Shown here piece by piece: positions 26,637 to 35,912 of a DNA stretch of 64,000 bases. How positions within the stretch are numbered: position 1 is the stretch's first letter; every line of letters starts with the position of its first letter. The notes below the pieces were generated by a model. That model was not told where the DNA came from and made no database searches. It saw only the letters and a list, made by a program, of their open reading frames with translations. Both the position numbers and the translations under genes were made by a program. The stretch is taken from positions 1-64,000 of the forward strand of contig SLKI01000008.1 of NCBI GenBank assembly GCA_007134695.1, given 5' to 3'. This DNA comes from Balneolaceae bacterium. Lineage in GTDB: Bacteria; Bacteroidota; Rhodothermia; Balneolales; Balneolaceae.

Positions 26637-27635
26637 ATGAACAAGTCATATGGTTTGTTGTTGATTACTGTTGGATGGATCCTGGTTTTTGGCTGCAGGC
26701 CAGCTGAAGAGCAAGCTTTCCAATTTGCCGATCAGGGAAGGGAAGTGCCCCAATTTAATGCCGATCGAGCCTATCAATATATCGTAGATCAGCTTGAGAT
26801 GGGGCCGAGAAATCCGGGCTCTCAGGGGCATCTGGATACCAGGGATTTTCTGATGGAGAGGCTCGAGGAGTATGCAGGGGAGAGCAGCGTCTTTATGCAG
26901 GCATTTGAACATGAAGGGTATGATGGTGAGCCGATCTCGATGTATAACCTGATCGCCTCCTTTAATCTGCAGAGCAGTGACCGTATTTTACTTGCAGCAC
27001 ATTGGGATACAAGGCCAAGAGCCGAAAACGATCCCGACCGTCCGGGTGATCCGATTCCGGGTGCAGACGATGGAGGCAGCGGTGTGGCTGTATTGCTGGA
27101 ACTGGCCCGCATCATGCAGGAAAATCCACCTCCCGTCGGGGTAGATATTATCTTTTTTGACGGGGAGGATTACGGTGAAAGCGGAGATCTTCAAAACTAT
27201 TTTCTTGGAGCCAGATACTGGAGTGCAAACCCGCCGGTTCCCGGCTACCAGCCGCGTTTCGGGATCCTGCTGGATATGGTAGGAGGCGAAAACGCTCTTT
27301 TCCCGCAAGAAAGTTATTCGATTCGGTACGCTCCTTCGCTGGTGGACGCGGTCTGGGATGTAGCGGGGGAGATCGGGTATGAAGAACTGTTTCCTAAAGA
27401 GGAGGGTGCTCTGATTGCCGACGATCATATGATTGTCAACCGTCAGGCCGGGATTCCGATGATCAACATTATTCACCACCGGCGGGGTGATGACGGGAAT
27501 GCACAGTTTCCCCCATATTGGCATACTCACAGTGACGATATCGATATCATCGACCGCCAGACTCTGCAGGCAGTCGGGGAACTGCTCACCGAGATCGTCT
27601 TTAATCGAATTGAAATTCAGGAGCCGGCCCTGTAG
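26637..27635 (+). CDS. M28 family zinc peptidase / glutaminyl cyclase-like lipoprotein
   Basis: The 332-residue protein has a lipobox (LVFGC) after a short signal peptide. Metal-ligand motifs of clan MH are visible: AAHWDTRPRAENDP, GADDGGSGVAVLLELARI and FFDGEDYGESGD. A further His lies in INIIHHRRGDDG. The DTRP and DGED pattern resembles glutaminyl-peptide cyclotransferases as well as M28 aminopeptidases, so the reaction is unsettled. It lies 24 bp after gatA and 15 bp before prmA, so the three probably share a transcript. Confidence 0.85.
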   Translation: MNKSYGLLLITVGWILVFGCRPAEEQAFQFADQGREVPQFNADRAYQYIVDQLEMGPRNPGSQGHLDTRDFLMERLEEYAGESSVFMQAFEHEGYDGEPISMYNLIASFNLQSSDRILLAAHWDTRPRAENDPDRPGDPIPGADDGGSGVAVLLELARIMQENPPPVGVDIIFFDGEDYGESGDLQNYFLGARYWSANPPVPGYQPRFGILLDMVGGENALFPQESYSIRYAPSLVDAVWDVAGEIGYEELFPKEEGALIADDHMIVNRQAGIPMINIIHHRRGDDGNAQFPPYWHTHSDDIDIIDRQTLQAVGELLTEIVFNRIEIQEPAL

Positions 27636-27650
27636 CCGGAAAAAATCGAT

Positions 27651-28523
27651 ATGACCTGGGTCAGACTGATTGTTGATATTTCTTCCGAATACCAGGAACT
27701 GCTGATCGCTGAACTGCTGGAGCTCGACTTTGAAGGATTTGAACAGTCTGGTGAGAGGCTGGAAGCCTGGATACCCCGGAACAGGTTTGACGATACGCGT
27801 CGTGAACAGATCGAACAGGCTCTGCAGCTTCTCACCAGGCGTACGGCCGCTGAGAGTGAAGGGAAGGAGTTGCAATTTCGTTTTGACGAAGTGGAAGGAC
27901 AAAATTGGAATGAAGCGTGGGAAAAAACCGTCAAACCCCAGTCAGTCGGACGGTTTTTCATCAAACCCTCCTGGTCGCGCAAAGAGGGACAACAAGGCCA
28001 GACAAAACTCGTCATCGATCCGAAAATGTCGTTTGGCACAGGTTATCACCCGACCACACGGCTTGTTCTGGAAGAGATTTCCGAAATGAAGCTGAAGGGC
28101 CGATCGGTTCTGGATGCTGGAACGGGTACCGGGATCCTGGCAATTGCTGCGTTGAAATGTGGTGCAGATGCTGTTTTTGCTTTCGATAATGACGAATGGA
28201 GCCGTGATAATGCTGCAGAGAATGGATGGCTCAATGGGGTGGGAAAGAAGTTCAGGTTCGGATTCGGGGGGATTGAAACGGTGCCGAAAGATGAGAAGTT
28301 CGACCTGGTGATTGCCAATATCAACAAGAACGTTATTCTTGAGATGCTGAAAGGGCTGGCAGGACACCTGTCCCCGGGAGGCCGGATGCTTTTAACCGGA
28401 CTGCTGTACGACGATTGTCCGGAGGTGAGAAAGAAATCGGAACTGGCCGGATTGGAATTAGTCTCAATCAAACAAAATGAGGAGTGGGCGTTGCTTCATT
28501 TGAAACTCACGAAGAGGGACTAA
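27651..28523 (+). CDS. prmA: Ribosomal protein L11 methyltransferase
   Basis: The 290-residue protein has an N-terminal L11-binding domain. The PrmA signature DPKMSFGTGYHPTTRLVLEE is followed by SAM motif I VLDAGTGTGILAIAALKCGA and motif IV VIANINKNVI. It trimethylates ribosomal protein L11. It ends 22 bp from a convergent outer-membrane protein gene. Confidence 0.93.
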   Translation: MTWVRLIVDISSEYQELLIAELLELDFEGFEQSGERLEAWIPRNRFDDTRREQIEQALQLLTRRTAAESEGKELQFRFDEVEGQNWNEAWEKTVKPQSVGRFFIKPSWSRKEGQQGQTKLVIDPKMSFGTGYHPTTRLVLEEISEMKLKGRSVLDAGTGTGILAIAALKCGADAVFAFDNDEWSRDNAAENGWLNGVGKKFRFGFGGIETVPKDEKFDLVIANINKNVILEMLKGLAGHLSPGGRMLLTGLLYDDCPEVRKKSELAGLELVSIKQNEEWALLHLKLTKRD

Positions 28524-28545
28524 TCATCGATGACTGGTTGCTTCT

Positions 28546-29064
28546 TTAGAACGGAACTCTGAGGCCGGCTGAAATAACCAGCTGATCGGCTTCACTCAGT
28601 ACGTATTTGACCTCGGAGACCAGAGAAAAGAAGCCCGCCTGATACTCAAGGCCGCTGCCTATATTCAAGCCCCATTCGGTCCGGGATTCAGTTGTGCCCG
28701 GTAAAATCCCGAAACCCGTGTCAATCTCCGGGTAGTCAAACCGAAGCCGGGTAAAGTTAACCCCGCTTATAGCATACACTGTCAGGCCTTCATCCTCATA
28801 AAACAGATAATGACCGTTTCCATTGATCTCCAGCCAATCGGCATCAATGTTGTCATCCAGCTCTTCGGTCAGGTAGATAACGAGGTCTGATGAAGCTCGA
28901 ATTCGGTCGCTGATCCCGAGAACGGCATCCACCTTGAAACCGGGTTGACTGATTTCGGTTCCGTAAGCCAGCCCGGCACCAAATGAAAAGTCCTGGGCTG
29001 TAGCTGCAGCCGATAAGCTCGTCAAGAATAAAATGGGCAAAAGAAATTGTTTAAAGGGCTTCAT
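28546..29064 (-). CDS. Small outer membrane beta-barrel protein (paralogue 1)
   Basis: The 172-residue protein has a signal peptide (ending SAAATAQ) and about eight amphipathic strands, ending in VISAGLRVPF (C-terminal Phe). This is an OmpA/OmpW-size barrel. It shares FGAGLAYGTEI and the end DQLVISAGL with the next gene upstream, so both come from duplication. The function is unknown; small barrels of this kind are abundant in the FCB group. Confidence 0.8.
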   Translation of the reverse strand: MKPFKQFLLPILFLTSLSAAATAQDFSFGAGLAYGTEISQPGFKVDAVLGISDRIRASSDLVIYLTEELDDNIDADWLEINGNGHYLFYEDEGLTVYAISGVNFTRLRFDYPEIDTGFGILPGTTESRTEWGLNIGSGLEYQAGFFSLVSEVKYVLSEADQLVISAGLRVPF

Positions 29065-29146
29065 GAGCGCCTCATCTTTATTAGGAGTGAGTTGATTTCA
29101 TCATTGAATCAGATAATCTGGCAAGTATGAGTCGACAGGAATATAG

Positions 29147-29179
29147 AAAAAAAGGTGCAACTGTCGGAACAGTTGCACC
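29147..29179 (-). terminator. Rho-independent terminator after OM barrel paralogue 2
   Basis: A perfect 11-bp stem (29154-29164 with 29169-29179, loop CGGA on the plus strand) is followed on the minus strand by seven T residues (29147-29153). It lies 27 bp past the stop of the barrel gene at 29206-29727. Confidence 0.9.
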
Positions 29180-29205
29180 CTGGATGGAAGCATTCAACTG
29201 ATGAA

Positions 29206-29727
29206 TCAGATCGGGAATCTTAAACCGGCCGCAATGACAAGTTGGTCTGCATCACTGATGGCGTACTTGAGTTCGGCAGCAAGTCTGGCAAATCCGAGGT
29301 CATACTCCAGGCCGGCTCCGATGTTTAATCCAAACTCAGTAGATGAAGACTCTCCACCTCCGATCACTCCGACTCCCGGAATATTCACTCCCGGAATATC
29401 TACTGACAGGCGTGCAAAATTCAGGCCGGCCAATCCATAGACGTTGAGCTCATCTTCCTGGAGAAACAGGTAGTGAGCATTAAAATTAAACTCCATCCAT
29501 TTGAAATCTGCTCCACCTCCCAGATCTTCCGGAAGATAATAGATGAAATCGACCGATCCGCGGATCTCATCGGTAAAAGCATATCCAGCCTCTGCTTTAA
29601 ATCCGATCTGTTCGATTTCGGTTCCGTAAGCAAGCCCGCCTCCTAGATGTATCTCCTGGGCGTTTGTCTGGTTTACCAATGTAGCTGCAATGATAATTGA
29701 AAAGAAAAGCGTTACGAGTTGTTTCAT
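29206..29727 (-). CDS. Small outer membrane beta-barrel protein (paralogue 2)
   Basis: The 173-residue protein has the signal peptide MKQLVTLFFSIIIAATLVNQ ending at NAQ, and barrel strands ending in LVIAAGLRFPI. I chose the ATG at 29727 because the signal peptide starts there and a GGAG lies about 10 nt upstream. It is clearly related to paralogue 1 (shared LGGGLAYGTEI near the N-terminus and SDADQLVIAAGLR at the end). It has its own terminator. Confidence 0.82.
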   Translation of the reverse strand: MKQLVTLFFSIIIAATLVNQTNAQEIHLGGGLAYGTEIEQIGFKAEAGYAFTDEIRGSVDFIYYLPEDLGGGADFKWMEFNFNAHYLFLQEDELNVYGLAGLNFARLSVDIPGVNIPGVGVIGGGESSSTEFGLNIGAGLEYDLGFARLAAELKYAISDADQLVIAAGLRFPI

Positions 29728-29885
29728 GGTTTTCGTCTCCAGTTGGTTGTAAGTGTAAGGGTAAGCTATCTGAATTCGGTATGTTGCAGTTTTCTCCTGA
29801 TTGAAAATTTGGAAACTGAACATCCTGTTATATTGAACTGAAATGATAACCTATTTTACGAAATAATCGTTTTAAATCAACGGAT

Positions 29886-29919
29886 AAAAAAAGCCGACCC
29901 CTGTTAAGAGGTCGGCTTT
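29886..29919 (-). terminator. Rho-independent terminator after OM barrel paralogue 3
   Basis: A 10-bp stem (29890-29899 with 29910-29919) with a 10-nt loop is followed on the minus strand by a T-run. It lies just past the stop of the gene at 29971-30474. Confidence 0.88.
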
Positions 29920-29970
29920 ATACTTGAAAAGATTGTCAGCTTTTCAAACGGAAGTTGAAAGCTAAACCAA

Positions 29971-30474
29971 TCAGAATCTCATTCGCAGGCCGCCTGAAAC
30001 GTTTAGAGGAGTTCCGCCAATGGTGTTCAGTTTTGGCTCGGCGAAAAGCAGGAAGTCACCGAGGTCATACTCCAGTCCGGCTCCGAGGTTGAGACCTGTT
30101 GTAGAGGCGCTGACACTTCCCCAGGGACCGTCCCACGACCAGGACCAGTATCCGAGTCCGGCCAGTCCGTAAAGCACAAGCCCATCTTCATTTTTAAAGA
30201 TGTAGTGGCCGTCGATGTTGAATACGGTCGGAGCAAAATCTCCGAAGAAGAGATTGAATTCCGCTCCGGCTCGAATTTCATCTGTAATGGAATAGAATCC
30301 GTTTACACTGATTCCGAACTCTCCGCTAAAACCGGCACCTGTTGTAAGTGTTAAACCGCCGCCGGCAGTAATGTCACCTTCTTCAACGACCTGTGCGTGA
30401 GTGTCCGGGGTATAAGCGAATACCAAAAGTAGTCCGAGGCCGAGTGCAGCAAATGTTTGTTTGATTTTTTTCAT
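29971..30474 (-). CDS. Small outer membrane beta-barrel protein (paralogue 3, diverged)
   Basis: The 167-residue protein has a signal peptide (MKKIKQTFAALGLGLLLVFA, cleavage after THAQ) and strands ending in NVSGGLRMRF. The shared pattern of GxYSITDEIRAGAEFNLFF, HYIFKNEDGLVLYGLAGLGY and LNLGAGLEYDLGDFLL links it to the two downstream barrels. The ATG at 30474 is used because the signal peptide starts there. Confidence 0.82.
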   Translation of the reverse strand: MKKIKQTFAALGLGLLLVFAYTPDTHAQVVEEGDITAGGGLTLTTGAGFSGEFGISVNGFYSITDEIRAGAEFNLFFGDFAPTVFNIDGHYIFKNEDGLVLYGLAGLGYWSWSWDGPWGSVSASTTGLNLGAGLEYDLGDFLLFAEPKLNTIGGTPLNVSGGLRMRF

Positions 30475-30790
30475 AGCTAGGTCAATTATTTGAGTGTTAG
30501 GTGTAGATATCAATATTGAGGATTATCCCTTTTTCTGTACTTTTAATTGGCTCAATTATAAATCGGTCGGGCAACAAATCAAAATCGGATTCTGTTTTAC
30601 AGGTGAAAAATCGTCCAGCCGGAATTCGAAATATGGCCGGAACTCTTTTACCCTTGGTGATTTGGCAGTGAATTTCTTATTGTTTTAAAAGATTTGACGC
30701 TTGGACTACAGAATATCATCGCTCAAGGAGGCTGCCCGGTTGTGTGAGGACGACTGATTTGCTTCCTGATTGCAGTTAATTGATTTTTTA
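30475..30790. other. Divergent intergenic region between OM barrel 3 and the sigma factor
   Basis: This 316-bp A+T-rich stretch has no convincing gene. It must hold promoters for both flanking genes, but I see no strong -35/-10 or Bacteroidetes-type box. A Shine-Dalgarno-like AAGGAGG at 30725-30731 is not followed by a usable start. Confidence 0.5.
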
Positions 30791-31423
30791 ATGAGTTCGG
30801 ACTCACGTTCAAACACAGATAACCCGCCCACCGACAGGACCACCGACAGCAGTCGGGAGGACGACAAACTCGTCGCTGCAGCTGTAGAAGGGGATGAAGC
30901 CGCTTATGCCCGGCTTGTGGAGAAATATCAGCGGGCACTCTATTTCCATATCTCCAAAATTGTAAAGGATCGGGAGCATATCGAGGATCTGGTACAGGAG
31001 GCGTTTGTCAAAGCGTTCGGCAACTTGACTTCTTACAATACAGATTATGCTTTCTCTACCTGGCTCTACCGCATTGCAACCAACCACTCGATCGACTATC
31101 TAAGGAAAAAGAAGCTTCAGACATTTTCCATCGATGAACCGGTGAAGACCCGTGAAGGGGAGATGCGGGTACAGCTTAAAGATGAAGATTCTGCAACAGA
31201 CCGTCGGATTATTCGAAATCAGAGGGCCGAAATTATCCGGTCGGCCATTGATAATCTGCCCGAAAAATATCGGCAGGTGATCGAGATGCGGCATATGGAG
31301 GAGAAAAGTTATCAGGAGATTTCAGAGGAACTGGATTTGCCTCTGGGTACTGTCAAAGCTCATATCTTTCGGGCTCGAGAGATGCTGAACAAGGCGCTGC
31401 AGGAGAAAAGAAAACATTTTTAA
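30791..31423 (+). CDS. Sigma-70 family (ECF/SigE-like) RNA polymerase sigma factor
   Basis: The 210-residue protein shows region 2 (ARLVEKYQRALYFHISKIVK, LVQEAFVKAFGNL, FSTWLYRIATNHSIDYLRKK) and region 4 (LPEKYRQVIEMRHMEEKSYQ, LGTVKAHIFRAREML), without regions 1.1 or 3. This is the ECF layout. I chose the ATG at 30791; a TTG at 30770 would add seven residues. No anti-sigma gene is adjacent, unlike many ECF systems; queG follows in the opposite direction. Confidence 0.93.
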   Translation: MSSDSRSNTDNPPTDRTTDSSREDDKLVAAAVEGDEAAYARLVEKYQRALYFHISKIVKDREHIEDLVQEAFVKAFGNLTSYNTDYAFSTWLYRIATNHSIDYLRKKKLQTFSIDEPVKTREGEMRVQLKDEDSATDRRIIRNQRAEIIRSAIDNLPEKYRQVIEMRHMEEKSYQEISEELDLPLGTVKAHIFRAREMLNKALQEKRKHF

Positions 31424-31505
31424 GGCCGGAGAATTTCAGGCTCTTTTTGACTTCCAAAGAATCTTGTCGGAAACTGATTGCGTTTGTGCGGCGGGGTAAC
31501 CGATG

Positions 31506-32435
31506 TCAGAGGGTTATCCGGGCGTTCTCCTTGAGTTTCGGGAATTTTGCTCTGCGAACGGGAGTGCCGTTAAAAAGCTCCTCATACTTGGTCTCATCCA
31601 GTGATTCCCAGAAGGCCGGGTCATCAGTTAACATTTTCTTCCTGGGACGCAGATCGTCGATCTGTCCCTCGCGCGCATTCCGGTTCCAGGGGCATACATC
31701 CTGACAGATGTCACAGCCAAACATCCAGCCCTCCAGATCCCGCCTGAATTTGTCGGGCACCTGCTCCTTGAGTTCGATCGTCAGGTAGGATATACAACGG
31801 TTGCTGTCGATTCTCCAGGGTTCATAGATAGCGTTGGTCGGACAGGCGTCGATACACCGGGTACAGCTTCCACAGTGATCAGTTGCCGGAGAATCATACC
31901 GGAAGTCGGCATCCAGCAAGATCTCTCCGATTAAAAACCATGAGCCGAAAGACTTGTTTAGTAAATTGGAGTTTTTACCGATCCAGCCGAGGCCTGCTCT
32001 TTCCGCCCACACCTTGTCCATTACAGGTGCCGAGTCGACAAATACTCTTCCGGAAACCTCACCTACGATCGATCGGATCGACTCGAACAGTTTTTTCAGA
32101 CGCTGTTTAAACACCTTGTGGTAATCACGGCCTCTTGCGTATTTGGCAATTTTTGGTGGGCCGTTCTTACTGTCGTATTCCAGATTTTCCCGAAAGTGGT
32201 AGCTGCCGATCACAGAGATAACCGTACGGGTTCCCGGAATCAGGCGGGTTGGGTCGACTCTCTTCTCAAAATGACGCTCCATCCACTCCATTGAACCGTG
32301 GCGGTTTTCAAAAAGCCACTCCTCCAGCCGTCTCGCTTCCCGGTCCAGCGGCTCGGCTCGTGCAAAACCGCATGCGTCGAAACCGAGTTCCAGGGCCCGT
32401 TTTCGGACTTGAGCCGTACGTTTATGCAGATCCAT
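31506..32435 (-). CDS. queG: Epoxyqueuosine reductase
   Basis: The 309-residue protein shows the QueG cobalamin-binding N-terminal part (GLGWIGKNSNLLNKSFGSW) and two [4Fe-4S] clusters (CGSCTRCIDACPTNAI and CDICQDVCPWN). It reduces epoxyqueuosine to queuosine in tRNA anticodons. It is a stand-alone minus-strand gene, convergent with the sigma factor. Confidence 0.95.
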   Translation of the reverse strand: MDLHKRTAQVRKRALELGFDACGFARAEPLDREARRLEEWLFENRHGSMEWMERHFEKRVDPTRLIPGTRTVISVIGSYHFRENLEYDSKNGPPKIAKYARGRDYHKVFKQRLKKLFESIRSIVGEVSGRVFVDSAPVMDKVWAERAGLGWIGKNSNLLNKSFGSWFLIGEILLDADFRYDSPATDHCGSCTRCIDACPTNAIYEPWRIDSNRCISYLTIELKEQVPDKFRRDLEGWMFGCDICQDVCPWNRNAREGQIDDLRPRKKMLTDDPAFWESLDETKYEELFNGTPVRRAKFPKLKENARITL

Positions 32436-32533
32436 AGCTATCTAATTCACAGTGATTACCAACTTTACTGCACTTCGAATAACGTACGGTTTATCCAGAT
32501 GATTCTGCATTTCGGCCTGCGGCCCAAATCAGA

Positions 32534-33253
32534 TCAATCCAGAATATCCAGCAATTCAACTTCAAAAATGAGAACCACGCCAGGTTCGATCGGGCTGCCA
32601 GGGGGTGGAGTGTTCCCGTAACCGAGCTCCGAAGGGATAAAAAACTCATATTTCGAACCGACGCTCATCAATTGTACACCTTCGGTCCAGCCTTCGATCA
32701 CCTGGTCGAGCGGAAATTCGGCAGGATCTTCCCGCTGATAGGAGCTGTCGAACTCCGTTCCATCAATCAGGGTTCCGCGATAGTGAACTCTGACATGGGA
32801 GTCGACAGAAGGACGTTCCCCGTCTCCCTCTTCAATTATCCTGTACTGGAGTCCGCTCTCGGTTACATGTACATCATCGCGCTGGGCATTTTCTTCCAGA
32901 AAAGCGCGGGAGGCTTCGATATTGATGGCAGCGAGATCTTCACGCTCGGCTTCTCGGCGTTGTTGCAGGGCATACTGAAAATTTTGTAGTGCACGATCGA
33001 TCTGCTCTTCACTCAGATCCGGGTCCTCCTGCAGATGACCATCCATGAGGCCGGCCAGGAAGTTCTGGTAATTGATATCATCGACTCCTTCTCCTGCAAT
33101 AGAGCGTCCGTAAAAAAAGCCGAGGCCGTAGCTGACCGAATCGGCAGTTGACTGGTAGGAGGTCTCGGCAGTCAGGTCACCGGGATCTTCACATCCGGTT
33201 GAGAAAAATAGTGTTAAAGCAATAGCAGCGGGTAAAAGGTAAACGGTTTTCAT
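32534..33253 (-). CDS. FKBP-type peptidyl-prolyl isomerase lipoprotein
   Basis: The 239-residue protein has a lipobox (FFSTGC). An FKBP_N helical dimerisation part (~25-125) precedes a C-terminal FKBP domain (VHYRGTLIDGTEFDSSYQRE, VIEGWTEGVQLM, IPSELGYGNTPPPGSPIEPG). It resembles FkpA/Mip-type periplasmic foldases anchored in a membrane. Confidence 0.93.
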   Translation of the reverse strand: MKTVYLLPAAIALTLFFSTGCEDPGDLTAETSYQSTADSVSYGLGFFYGRSIAGEGVDDINYQNFLAGLMDGHLQEDPDLSEEQIDRALQNFQYALQQRREAEREDLAAINIEASRAFLEENAQRDDVHVTESGLQYRIIEEGDGERPSVDSHVRVHYRGTLIDGTEFDSSYQREDPAEFPLDQVIEGWTEGVQLMSVGSKYEFFIPSELGYGNTPPPGSPIEPGVVLIFEVELLDILD

Positions 33254-33445
33254 ATTCCGGTGGATTGTCTAAATATTTCCGATTGGTCGTTTGATAACAA
33301 ATAAGCATTGGAAGTTATCACTTTTTCGATCCCCAAAAAACTGAGAGGGAAATGCAGAGCGCTTTAATACGACGATTCTCATAGATCTTTTGTATATTTA
33401 TTTGATGAAAACTTTTATACAAAATCACAAAATCAACAGACGCCT

Positions 33446-35128
33446 TTGAAGTTTACTGAACTTGGTTTGACAGATGAATTGTTGTCGGGCCTGAACGATA
33501 TCAATTTTACAAAGCTCACCTCCATTCAAGAGAAAGCGATACCACACATTCTGGAGGGAAAGGATACGATAGGCATTGCACAGACCGGTACCGGCAAGAC
33601 GGGTGCTTTTGTAATACCGATTCTGAACCGCATATTGAATAGCGACCGCGAGGGTATAAAAGCGGTGATCGTGACTCCGACGAGAGAGCTTGCCCAGCAG
33701 ATCGATGAACAGATTTTTGCAATCGGTTACCACGCCGGCATATCATCTGCCACCATCATCGGCGGCAGTGATTTTTCGGCTCAGGCCAAAGCATTAAAAG
33801 CGGGTGTCGACCTGATTGTTGCCACTCCCGGCCGGCTGATCGACCAGAACAAGATCGTCAACATCGACTTTTCTACCGTTGAATTCCTGGTTCTCGATGA
33901 GGCGGACCGGATGCTTGATATGGGTTTTCTACCCGATATGAAACTGATTATCGGGTGGATGCCTGAAGATCGTCAGACATTGCTCTTCTCCGCGACCATG
34001 CCGAAGGAGATCGAGAAGCTGGCCGGTTCGATTATGAACGATCCGGTATCGGTCGAGGTGGCCCCGTCAAAACCTGCAGAATCGGTTGAGCAGAGAGCTT
34101 TTTTCCTGAAAAGTGATCAGAAGATTCCACTGGTCAAACAGATCTTCAAAACGATCGAGTGGGATTCCTGTATAATTTTTACTTCAACCAAGAAGGGTAC
34201 CGATGAACTACAGCGGCTGCTCAAAAAAGAGGGGATTAAAGCAGCAAGTATACATGGAGACCGAAGTCAGGAAGAGCGAAACAAAGCCCTGGCAGCATTC
34301 AAAAATGGGGAAGTACCGGTGATTGTAGCAACCAACGTGCTTGCTCGCGGAATCGATATTAAAGGAGTTTCCATCATCATCAACTACGATGTGCCGAGAA
34401 ATTCGGATGATTATATTCATCGAATCGGCCGAACCGGCCGTTATGATCAGACCGGAATTGCGGTGACGTTTGTCACAAAGCGCGACCGGCGAAATTTCGG
34501 GGATATCGAGAAGATAAAAGGGAACAAGATTCGCAAGATTACCCTTCCGGGAAATTTCGATGAGTCGTCCAGATTTGACTGGGAAAAACCCGAAGAGGTC
34601 AAAAGCGGTAAAAAGAGCGGCCGCGGAGAAAAGAAAGAGCGTAAGGACTCCGGCGAGGAGGGTGCTCACAAAGGTTCCGGAAAAGCTGATTCCCGCAAAA
34701 GCAGTGGCAAAGATGATTCACGAAAGCAGCGGGGAGAGCAAGAGAAAAAGGGTAAAAGCCAGCAAAGTAAAAGTAAGGATACCCGAAAAGATGAATCCGC
34801 AGGCAAGGAGCAGAAGAAGGAGGCCAAACGTCAAAGCGGAAGTAAGCAGAGTAGCAAAAAGAGGGATGAAAAGCAGAAGAGCAGGGGAGAGCAAACCAAT
34901 GACAAGCCCTCGCGCGGAAGCGACAAAAAGAGTTCCCGAAAATCGAACGGATCGGCCGGACGCAAAGACGGCGACCACAGCTCCGGCCCGGATCACGGTA
35001 AAAAGGAACCGGAGATCGTCCTTCCGGTAGTGGAAAAGGCAGCCGAGAGAAATCGTTATGTCCGTAAACCGGCGAAGGGGTATTGGGGACTGATCAAGAG
35101 CCTGATCCCCAAATTCAGATCCAACTGA
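33446..35128 (+). CDS. DEAD-box RNA helicase with long basic low-complexity tail
   Basis: The 560-residue protein has all helicase motifs: Q motif (FTKLTSIQEKAIP), I AQTGTGKT, PTRELAQQ, DEADRML, SAT, ARGIDIKG and HRIGRTGR. After about residue 385 comes a ~150-residue tail made almost only of K, S, R, E, D, G and Q, likely disordered and RNA-binding, then a short tail KGYWGLIKSLIPKF. The TTG at 33446 is used because the core domain begins there. It overlaps the stop of a 14-codon frame (33405-33449), so its translation may be coupled. Confidence 0.93.
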   Translation: MKFTELGLTDELLSGLNDINFTKLTSIQEKAIPHILEGKDTIGIAQTGTGKTGAFVIPILNRILNSDREGIKAVIVTPTRELAQQIDEQIFAIGYHAGISSATIIGGSDFSAQAKALKAGVDLIVATPGRLIDQNKIVNIDFSTVEFLVLDEADRMLDMGFLPDMKLIIGWMPEDRQTLLFSATMPKEIEKLAGSIMNDPVSVEVAPSKPAESVEQRAFFLKSDQKIPLVKQIFKTIEWDSCIIFTSTKKGTDELQRLLKKEGIKAASIHGDRSQEERNKALAAFKNGEVPVIVATNVLARGIDIKGVSIIINYDVPRNSDDYIHRIGRTGRYDQTGIAVTFVTKRDRRNFGDIEKIKGNKIRKITLPGNFDESSRFDWEKPEEVKSGKKSGRGEKKERKDSGEEGAHKGSGKADSRKSSGKDDSRKQRGEQEKKGKSQQSKSKDTRKDESAGKEQKKEAKRQSGSKQSSKKRDEKQKSRGEQTNDKPSRGSDKKSSRKSNGSAGRKDGDHSSGPDHGKKEPEIVLPVVEKAAERNRYVRKPAKGYWGLIKSLIPKFRSN

Positions 35129-35156
35129 TTTTTTAATTTGATATGTGACCGGGAAG

Positions 35157-35912
35157 ATGCAACGATTGACCTCTCTGCTGATATGGGCGGGAGTGATCCT
35201 GCTAACACTACTCTGGTTTCCATTCCTTCTATTGATACGATTCACAGACCGGACTGAAACGCGATACCGTACAGGGCGGTGGTTTCGAAGACTGGGCAAG
35301 GCGATCACCCGCATCAACCCGAACTGGAAGATAACGATTGAGGGAGAGAGCGAAATCAATGATCGAAGACCCTATGTGATGGTGAGTAACCATCAGTCGA
35401 ACGGGGACATCCCCGTCATTTCCAACCTGCCCTGGGAGATGAAGTGGATAGCCAAAAAACAGCTGTTCAGCCTTCCGTTTGTCGGCTGGATGATGAAGCT
35501 CGCCGGAGATATTCCGGTCAAGCGCGGTTCGATCGGGCAAGTCGGCATGATGAAGAGAGCAATGTTCTACCTGGATCGGCGGATCTCGGTCATCATTTTC
35601 CCCGAAGGAACTCGATCGAGGGATGGTCGATTGACCCGGTTTTCGAAAGGTGCCTTTGAGCTCGCCATCAAGAAACAGGTGTCTATTCTTCCGATAGTCG
35701 TGGAGGGTACACACGGCTGCCTGCCTAAAAACAGCTGGGTCTTTGAGCCGGATGTCCACGTCAGATTACAGATCCTTGAGCCGGTCTCAACCGATGGAAT
35801 GGGGCTGGAAGATGCTGACGAGTTGAAAGAGAGGGTCAGGCTCAGAATGGTTGAGGCACTGATGGAGGTACGGGGGGAGCCGGCACGTGAGGTGGATGCG
35901 ATGGCCGGTTAA
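35157..35912 (+). CDS. 1-acyl-sn-glycerol-3-phosphate acyltransferase (PlsC family)
   Basis: The ~251-residue membrane protein has an N-terminal hydrophobic segment (SLLIWAGVILLTLLWFPFLL). Acyltransferase motifs are the HX4D box in VSNHQSNGDIPVI, the GxxxxxR region IPVKRGSIGQVGMM and FPEGTRSRDGRLTRF. It acylates lysophosphatidic acid to phosphatidic acid. I prefer the ATG at 35157; GTG at 35145 is possible. A second PlsC-family gene lies at 50070. Confidence 0.88.
   Translation: MQRLTSLLIWAGVILLTLLWFPFLLLIRFTDRTETRYRTGRWFRRLGKAITRINPNWKITIEGESEINDRRPYVMVSNHQSNGDIPVISNLPWEMKWIAKKQLFSLPFVGWMMKLAGDIPVKRGSIGQVGMMKRAMFYLDRRISVIIFPEGTRSRDGRLTRFSKGAFELAIKKQVSILPIVVEGTHGCLPKNSWVFEPDVHVRLQILEPVSTDGMGLEDADELKERVRLRMVEALMEVRGEPAREVDAMAG

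Noticed and set aside
34718-35359. 213-codon minus-strand frame with Leu/Phe-rich segments
   Set aside because: It mirrors the Lys/Ser/Arg-rich low-complexity tail of the helicase; the apparent hydrophobicity is a complement effect.
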